Shown piece after piece: positions 38,129 through 45,600 of a DNA stretch of 64,000 nucleotides (position 1 is the stretch's first letter; the number at the start of each line of letters is the position of its first letter). A model generated the notes under the pieces. It was not told where the DNA came from. It made no database searches and worked only from the letters and a program-made list of their open reading frames with translations. This stretch comes from Sweltsa coloradensis. Its lineage: Eukaryota; Arthropoda; Insecta; Plecoptera; Chloroperlidae. The stretch is taken from positions 62,001 through 126,000 of the forward strand of contig JAMZAV010000901.1 in the NCBI GenBank assembly GCA_024449915.1. The letters are read 5' to 3'. The position numbers were made by a program, and so were the translations under genes.

Positions 38129-39591
38129 CTAAACGGTAAAAACAAGATCACAGCAATAAATACATATGCTGTACCAGTACTGACATATTCATTCGGAATC
38201 ATTAAATGGACGCAGACAGACATCCACGCGTTGGAAATATTAACTCGTACTACACTTACCAAACACAGAATACATCATCCTAAATCAGCAATAGAGAGAT
38301 TGACACTTCCAAGAGAAAAAGGAGGACGGGGCCTAATTGATCTGAACAACTTATATTATAAACAAATAGACATTTTAAGAAAATACTTTTTTACAAAGAG
38401 CAACCAATCCACACTGCATAGGGCTGTGGTGCTAGCTGACAAATCATTAACTCCACTCAATCTAGCAAACGAAAATGTCAATCTACAAGGGAAACTCATA
38501 ACTGACGCTTCAAAAGAGTTACGTCTCTCAGAAAAGACCCTACACAAGAGACATTATGATGAACTACACAAAGGTCACGTAGATATTAAAGCATCAAATA
38601 GGTGGTTAAACAACGGGGAACTATTTGGAGAAACAGAAGGTTTTATGATGGCTATTCAAGACAGAGTGATTGCGACGAACAATTATAAAAAATACATAAT
38701 ACAAGATGCGACAGTAAACGATCAATGTAGAAAATGTAGTGCAAAGGGTGAAACAATCGAACACATCATATCCGGGTGCAAGTCACTATGTCAAACAGAT
38801 TACCTCTACAGACATAACCAAGTAGCTAACATTATTCATCAAAAAATAGCAATCAAGTACAACCTCATTGACACACACACACCTTACTACAAATACAAAC
38901 CAGAGAAAGTACTAGATAGTAAAGATTACAAATTATATTACGACCGCACAAGTTATAACAGACCAAACGATACATCACAACAGACCGGATTTAATAATAA
39001 TTGACAAGAAGAAACAAGAAACTACCCTTATCGACGTTGCTATCCCAATGTGCCATAACGTCGAGACCACGTGGAAGAAAAAAATTGACAAGTATAGTGA
39101 ACTTGCAATTGAGATCAAGAAGATGTGGAAACAGAAAAAGGTAAATACAATCCCATTCATTATATCAGCCAACGGCATCATACCGAAGAAGCTACATGAA
39201 AGCATTAAACAACTAGATCTTCAACCCAATGTATACATCGAGACTCAAAAGGCAGTAATACTCAACACGTGTAGAATAGTTCGTAACTTTCTAAACTAAG
39301 AATGATACTTCGAGATTTCGAGACAGCTTCCATCCTGACATGGTTTTCGTGGTTTCCCATAGTCCGAAGAGCAAATGCTAGGATGGCGACGAGAAATCGG
39401 CCACGACCGTACACAGCAGAAAGAAAACATCATCTACAAACAATATTACAATTTATAAATGACTTATTTTAGTTAGAGTTAAGACAAAAGTAATAATGTA
39501 TGTAATAGGTACACATGGAAGTACTTGACGTAAGTCCGTACAACATGTTAGCTCCGGTTTTAACCGAGTTTGTATGAAATACATCCAATAA

Positions 39592-39635
<44 letters not shown>

Positions 39636-42600
39636 AAGGGCAATTGGCTTGTATAGTTTAGATTGGAGAAGGGTTGACAGGTTGAGAAAGCATGGAGAAC
39701 ATTAAGTCCAGCCTGAAGGGGGCAACAAAACATTTCACCCGCTGCAGCTAATTTAAAGTGGTTTGTAATGAATAGAGAAAAATCTATTTTCCTTTCATTG
39801 CATAAAATATTGTGTTTTGTAATACAAAAACATTTACCTTTATTAAACTAACTAAACAGCATTAAACATTGTTAAACAATTATGTGGGCTTCTTTGTGCC
39901 AGACTTGTGTTACAGCTGTTTATGTGCTGTCGAAGATACCACCTTGAAAAATATCAATGCCCGGAAGTGGTAAATCGAAAATAAAAGAATAAAAGGTCTA
40001 GCTCAAAAATGCCGGCCGAAGCACAAAACTCAAATTAATAAAATTATATTAATTAATTAATTAATTATAAATTATAACTATTAATTAATTTAGAAAAAAC
40101 AAAAACCTGAAAAACAAACTTAATAACTTAGAGTAAGGATGATATGGATCAATTCTAAAAATCAGAAGATTTATGAATGAGTTTCCATCCAAGTCAGCAT
40201 ATAGTATTAAGAAAAACAATACATACAATTAATTAATAACCAAGGCCTGCTTACCTAAGGATCCGTTTCTAATATAATATTCTAATTTCCCAATAGGATA
40301 ATCCATCTACCTATTACATTTTTAGTTTTCCCTGCAAAATATTAATAATTAACTTTTTTTATTAAATTTGCATATTGAAATAAAGATAACTAGGAAAACG
40401 CTAAAGTCCCGTCGCGTTGTTGAGCGAGCACCGGTACGTGCAACAACGACCCGAGTAGGCCTACGACATTCCCATAATGTTACATACCAATAAGTCTTTA
40501 AGGTCTTGACCGATTTAACTGAAAATTTGTAAAAAAGGAGAGAATGTTGTACATATTGACCCTACAAAATTTCATAACGATCGGAACATTTTTATTTTTA
40601 TATTTTTTTATTTTATTTTTTATTTTTAATAACCAACGATCGGATTTTGTTCAAAAACTGTACAGCAACCCGCCTAGGGGGTATGTACATGTGTGAAAAT
40701 TTTCAGGTCGATCAGAGAAACGGTGCGACCTGTATCAAAGCAGTAACAGAAAAAAAAAAAAAAAAAAACACAGACAGACATTCGAGCTATAAGAGTCAAG
40801 TGGAGACGCTCGCTACGCTTGCTCAATTATTTATTCAAATTTTGTGTACTCATTGTTATTGCACCTTCGAAGTAATCCAATTAGCGTGGCCTATCCTGAG
40901 CCTTGACGTACCAGCAGATGTCGTTAGCGTGGCCTATCCTGAACCTTGACGTACCAGCCGATGTCGATTGGAACCAGCTGAGAGTTTCTGAACCGGGGGG
41001 GGGGGGGGGGGACACGAGGCGTACTGCGCGGACCGGACCTTCCGTGGACGGCTACAGGTTGAAGTGGAACACGTGGCGCACGGGATACTACTTGCTTTTA
41101 ACCAATGTGCGCAATCCGTAATTACACAGAAATTTATTCAATGTTTACGCTTGACATTTGACTTGTCAAAATACAGTTCGGTGTAATTATGCGCTAAAGA
41201 AAACACTCGTAGATCTGGTTAGTTAGCCAATTAGTGACATTGAACTCGTCACCAAAGTTCGATGAAGTAAGGCCTAAACTTTGGTTTGAAACTCTAATTA
41301 CTCCCTTATTATTCAATGAAATCACTCCAACTAAGCGGTAATCATCTTCATTACCCGTGTGTACATATTGATCTACTTTACAGATCGAAAATCAGACATT
41401 ATATGGCTTAATTGGTATAATTAGCAATTATCCAGTTTTATGCTAATTACGGGCTTATATTCCTAAAATTGATCCATTGAATTGATTGTTGGTGATATAA
41501 ACATATTTGATTTCATGACTGTTAATGAGATTAATAAAATTAATCATATAAATTTGCATATGATTATATAAATATGGTTGATATACTATTGAAATACAGC
41601 GGGGAGGCTTAGATCCTTGACAGTGTATCCAATTATTTCATGTTATTAATTTTATTGCAAAAGCTTTCAACTCACCTTTTCTTTAAAGGCAAACTCTGTA
41701 AATGCTTCCTGAAAATAAAGATACCTAATATTATTTATATGAAACCACATTGACTGTTCACCAAGTGTCCAGTTTTGTTTCTCTTTTTGATACAACTATA
41801 TAGTAGGGCCTATACTAAGATATTGGTAAAACTCTAGGCTGGGATTTCTTGTTTAGTTGGATGAGCGTAGCGAGCGTAGCGAGCGAAGCGAAGATTCCAT
41901 TTCACTACACTGGAGAAAAAAATCCGGAATGTTTTTTTTTTTTTTTTTCTTTCTTTTTTTTTTGTATTTTTGTCTGTTTGTCCACACGATTCCGGCTAAA
42001 CCGATAATCCGATTGCGATGAAATTTTATGGAGGTCTTCGAAATCTCTAAACTTAGAACTGCCACGTTTTTGAGCGCAATCGGAAAATTTTTTCTCATGA
42101 AAATCGCAATTTTACGATTTTTTTCAATTTTTAAAAAATTTCTTCGACTTATAACACCTACATGCTTTATCCGATTTTAATGATTTTTGCACAGAACCTT
42201 TATGTTATGAATTTAGATATTTTTGTGAAATTTGAGCGCAATTGAAAAAATATTTATCATAAAAATCGAAATTTTACAGGTTTTTTCTTTTTTTAAACAA
42301 CTCTTTGACTTATAACACCTACATGCTTTATCCGATCGTAATCATTTTTTCGCAGAACCTTTATTTTATGAATTAATATATTAGTGTAAAATTTGAGCGC
42401 AATCGAGAAATTATTTCTTATGAAAATCGCAATTTTACGATTTTTTTAACAATTACGATTAATTAAAAAAAAAAAAAAAATTAAGTTAATTTTTAATTTA
42501 ATTTAATTTAATTTAAAAAAAATTTCAACTAAGTAATGATTTTGCAACAGAACAACAGAAAATTCGCATAACACATGGCAGCTCAATGCACCAATTACGC

Positions 42601-45600
42601 TCATCCAACAACGCGGCGGGACTTGAGCGTTTTCCTAGTAGGTATATGATCTCTAGCTTATAGAGTGTGATGTGGAGGTGGCGCAACGAAAAAGGGCTGT
42701 GAGGTGGTCTACATCCAAACCGTTTGCTTAACTCATGCCTACCGTCATCGATAATGGGTCAAGCTTGAAAACTATCATTTATGCATACAACTCTAATTAA
42801 TATGTTCGATGGAAGATGATAATATATATTCATAAAACCTTGATGAAGTGAAAATTGTCCACAATTTTTTCAGCTCCTTTGTATCAGTTGACCTTTTTAT
42901 ATTTTGTCATTTTATTCCTTTCATTTTAAACAGCATCTTGTGTCTTATGTGTCTTTGTAGTCTTATCATTTGTGACATTTTGTATGTACAATAAATCTTC
43001 AACTATACCCAAAGCAGAACATATTTTATGGGAGACTAGTTTTGAAAACAATTTTGATAAATATGTTTCATTATATCACCTTATATGCCTCATCAATCTT
43101 GATTCATGATACACTGCAAACATATTACCAAAACACAACATGTTTCATTATACAAATGCACATTGTAATGCTATACTTTGAGATTTAATTGAACTGAACA
43201 TTTTACCTACATTGCCATATACATAAATGCCTTATGGGAGTTTCCAAGTTCAATTGTGACACACTGCAAACATATTATTACCACAACATAACATGCTTCC
43301 AAAAAAATAGAAAGTGTCTGTAAGTAATGTCATGTATGTTATGTATCTCCGTCATGTATGTTACGTCATGGCCAGACCCCGCCTCACCCCTCACTGTGCG
43401 AGGTTGGCCAGTAATAGACCGGGGTCTCGGCTCGCAGTCGTTCGAGCGAGTCGCTGGGTGAAACATGTACTGTCTGCTACAATAAATCAAGGTCTGTAAC
43501 TGTACTCTCTATCTATTGTCTTATCCCCCCTGTTTGGAGGTTCCCAAACATAATAAGTAAGTAAGTAAGTAATGTTTTATTCATTTGACTAATACAGTGT
43601 AGAAGTATCACACTTCTGCCTATTTTCTAGAGAGAGAGAGAGAGAGAGAGAGATAGGTGGAGTGAAATGAATAAGGTGGTACCGATAATAAGATTAAGGT
43701 TAACAAATATTATAGATAATACATAAATAAATGTAGGAATACAATATGAAACATAAAAAAATGCAATTACATTTACAAATGCACACAATAATAATTAATA
43801 CATTGTAAATATTGATATTAATGACAATCAACAAGGTAATTTATTTGGGAGAGCCGTCAGATAGGAACTCATGAAGTGAGTTATAACTGTTACTGTTTTC
43901 AAGCAGGAAGGACTTAAGATTAGATTTGAAAGAATTGTCAGATGGGCATAAGCGAATCTCATTTGGAAGGTTATTATAAATAATTGATGCAAAGTAGTAT
44001 GGCCCTTTAGAGAAAAGGGAAATGTTATGAGAGGAAATGTGAACTAAATTGCTGGAATATGTAAAGTGATCATGAACAGTTGTGTTTTGTTGGAAGATGT
44101 GGGCATTAAGGCAAACGAAATGAGATGCTGACTGAATCAGGACACATGCTAGTGTTGGGATTTCCAATTGTCGAAAGAGTTCCCGACATGATCGCTTTCT
44201 AGAAGCTCCTGCTATTATCCTGATTGCTCTTTTCTGGAGGATGAAGATTCTTTTTGCATGAGGCGATGCACCCCCCAAAAAGGTGTACCATACGAAAGGT
44301 GGGAGTGGATCAATGCAAAGTATGTAATAATCAAAATAGTCCTATGAGGTTGGACTATAAATAAATAAATAGTATTTAGAGTCTACCCACTCAGTTATAT
44401 AACTGATTTTCAGTGGGGGCTAGTAGAGCAAAGCGATCAAGCCAACCCTGTAGGCCCCGAAAGATCAATATTTTTAAAGGAAATACAACAATCAGTGGTA
44501 TGGACATCAACTATAGTTTTAAGTTTCCTGAGTATATAACTAACACCCATTAAGAATTTTAGATGAAACAATGTTTGTTTGACCCGACCAATCCAAAGTC
44601 TCTGCTAGGATTAGTCCTAAAAGTTTAAATGAGTTAGAGCAAATAAAGTTTATTATTCAACTTGTTTCCATAACAATCTGTTTGTCTGCATGGAAAACAG
44701 TTTTCAGAAACATTTCACAGCAAGGTGGTGAGTCGAGACCAGATTTTTATGCATTTGCATGTTTTCTATGCAACTGTGTGAAATTGTGTGTTTCATGACC
44801 TTCTGATACTAAAAATGCCAACTTGGGAAAGAATATTTAGCTATATTTGGTATTAAAACGTAAATTGAAAACTTATGACCAAGGCCACTACTTACTTAAT
44901 TTGTTTTTAAGTAAGTACTGGTAGTGGCCTTGGTCATAAGTTTTTAATTTACGTTTTAATAGTGTTCCGGGCCAATAAGCTCTTTTTATAGAATATATTT
45001 GGTATGTTACGGAATAGGTATTTGGCGACTTTCAAGAAAGTCACTCGTCGTTCTGGCCAGGGCTTTGTGGTGTTGGTACATCTATAAACTTGTGTGTAGG
45101 GGTGCGTTGGTCTTTCAGCCATATGTGTGACTTTGAGCCACGTGTGGTCAGAGCATATGGGGGTGAGAGGAGGTGTAACAAGTCAGTGGTCTACGGACGC
45201 TCATAGTGTGAACAAGTTTCTATCTCAAAAGCGTGGCACCCCCGCTTCATTTTAATTAATTTTAATTAATAAATACGGTATTTCAAATTCTTTACAAACT
45301 CGTCTAGTGTCCATGTCTATCAACCTATCCGAAGGAATAGCACAAGTGTATATAAATGCAATAACTTGAGAATATTTCAATTCAAAGGCAAGGACTTTTT
45401 TATTATGAAATACTCACTTTACACCTAGAACAAAGGTTTCCTTTGAACAGCGGGTGTGATGTTTTAAACTGGCCAGTTTTCCTGCATGAAATACACCTGT
45501 CTTTTAGGGTTTCCACAGTTGCTTCTTGTTCTGGACAAACCAAATACATTAATGGATTAGGCTATTTTGTATTTGCTAATTTATTTATTTGATTGTATGT

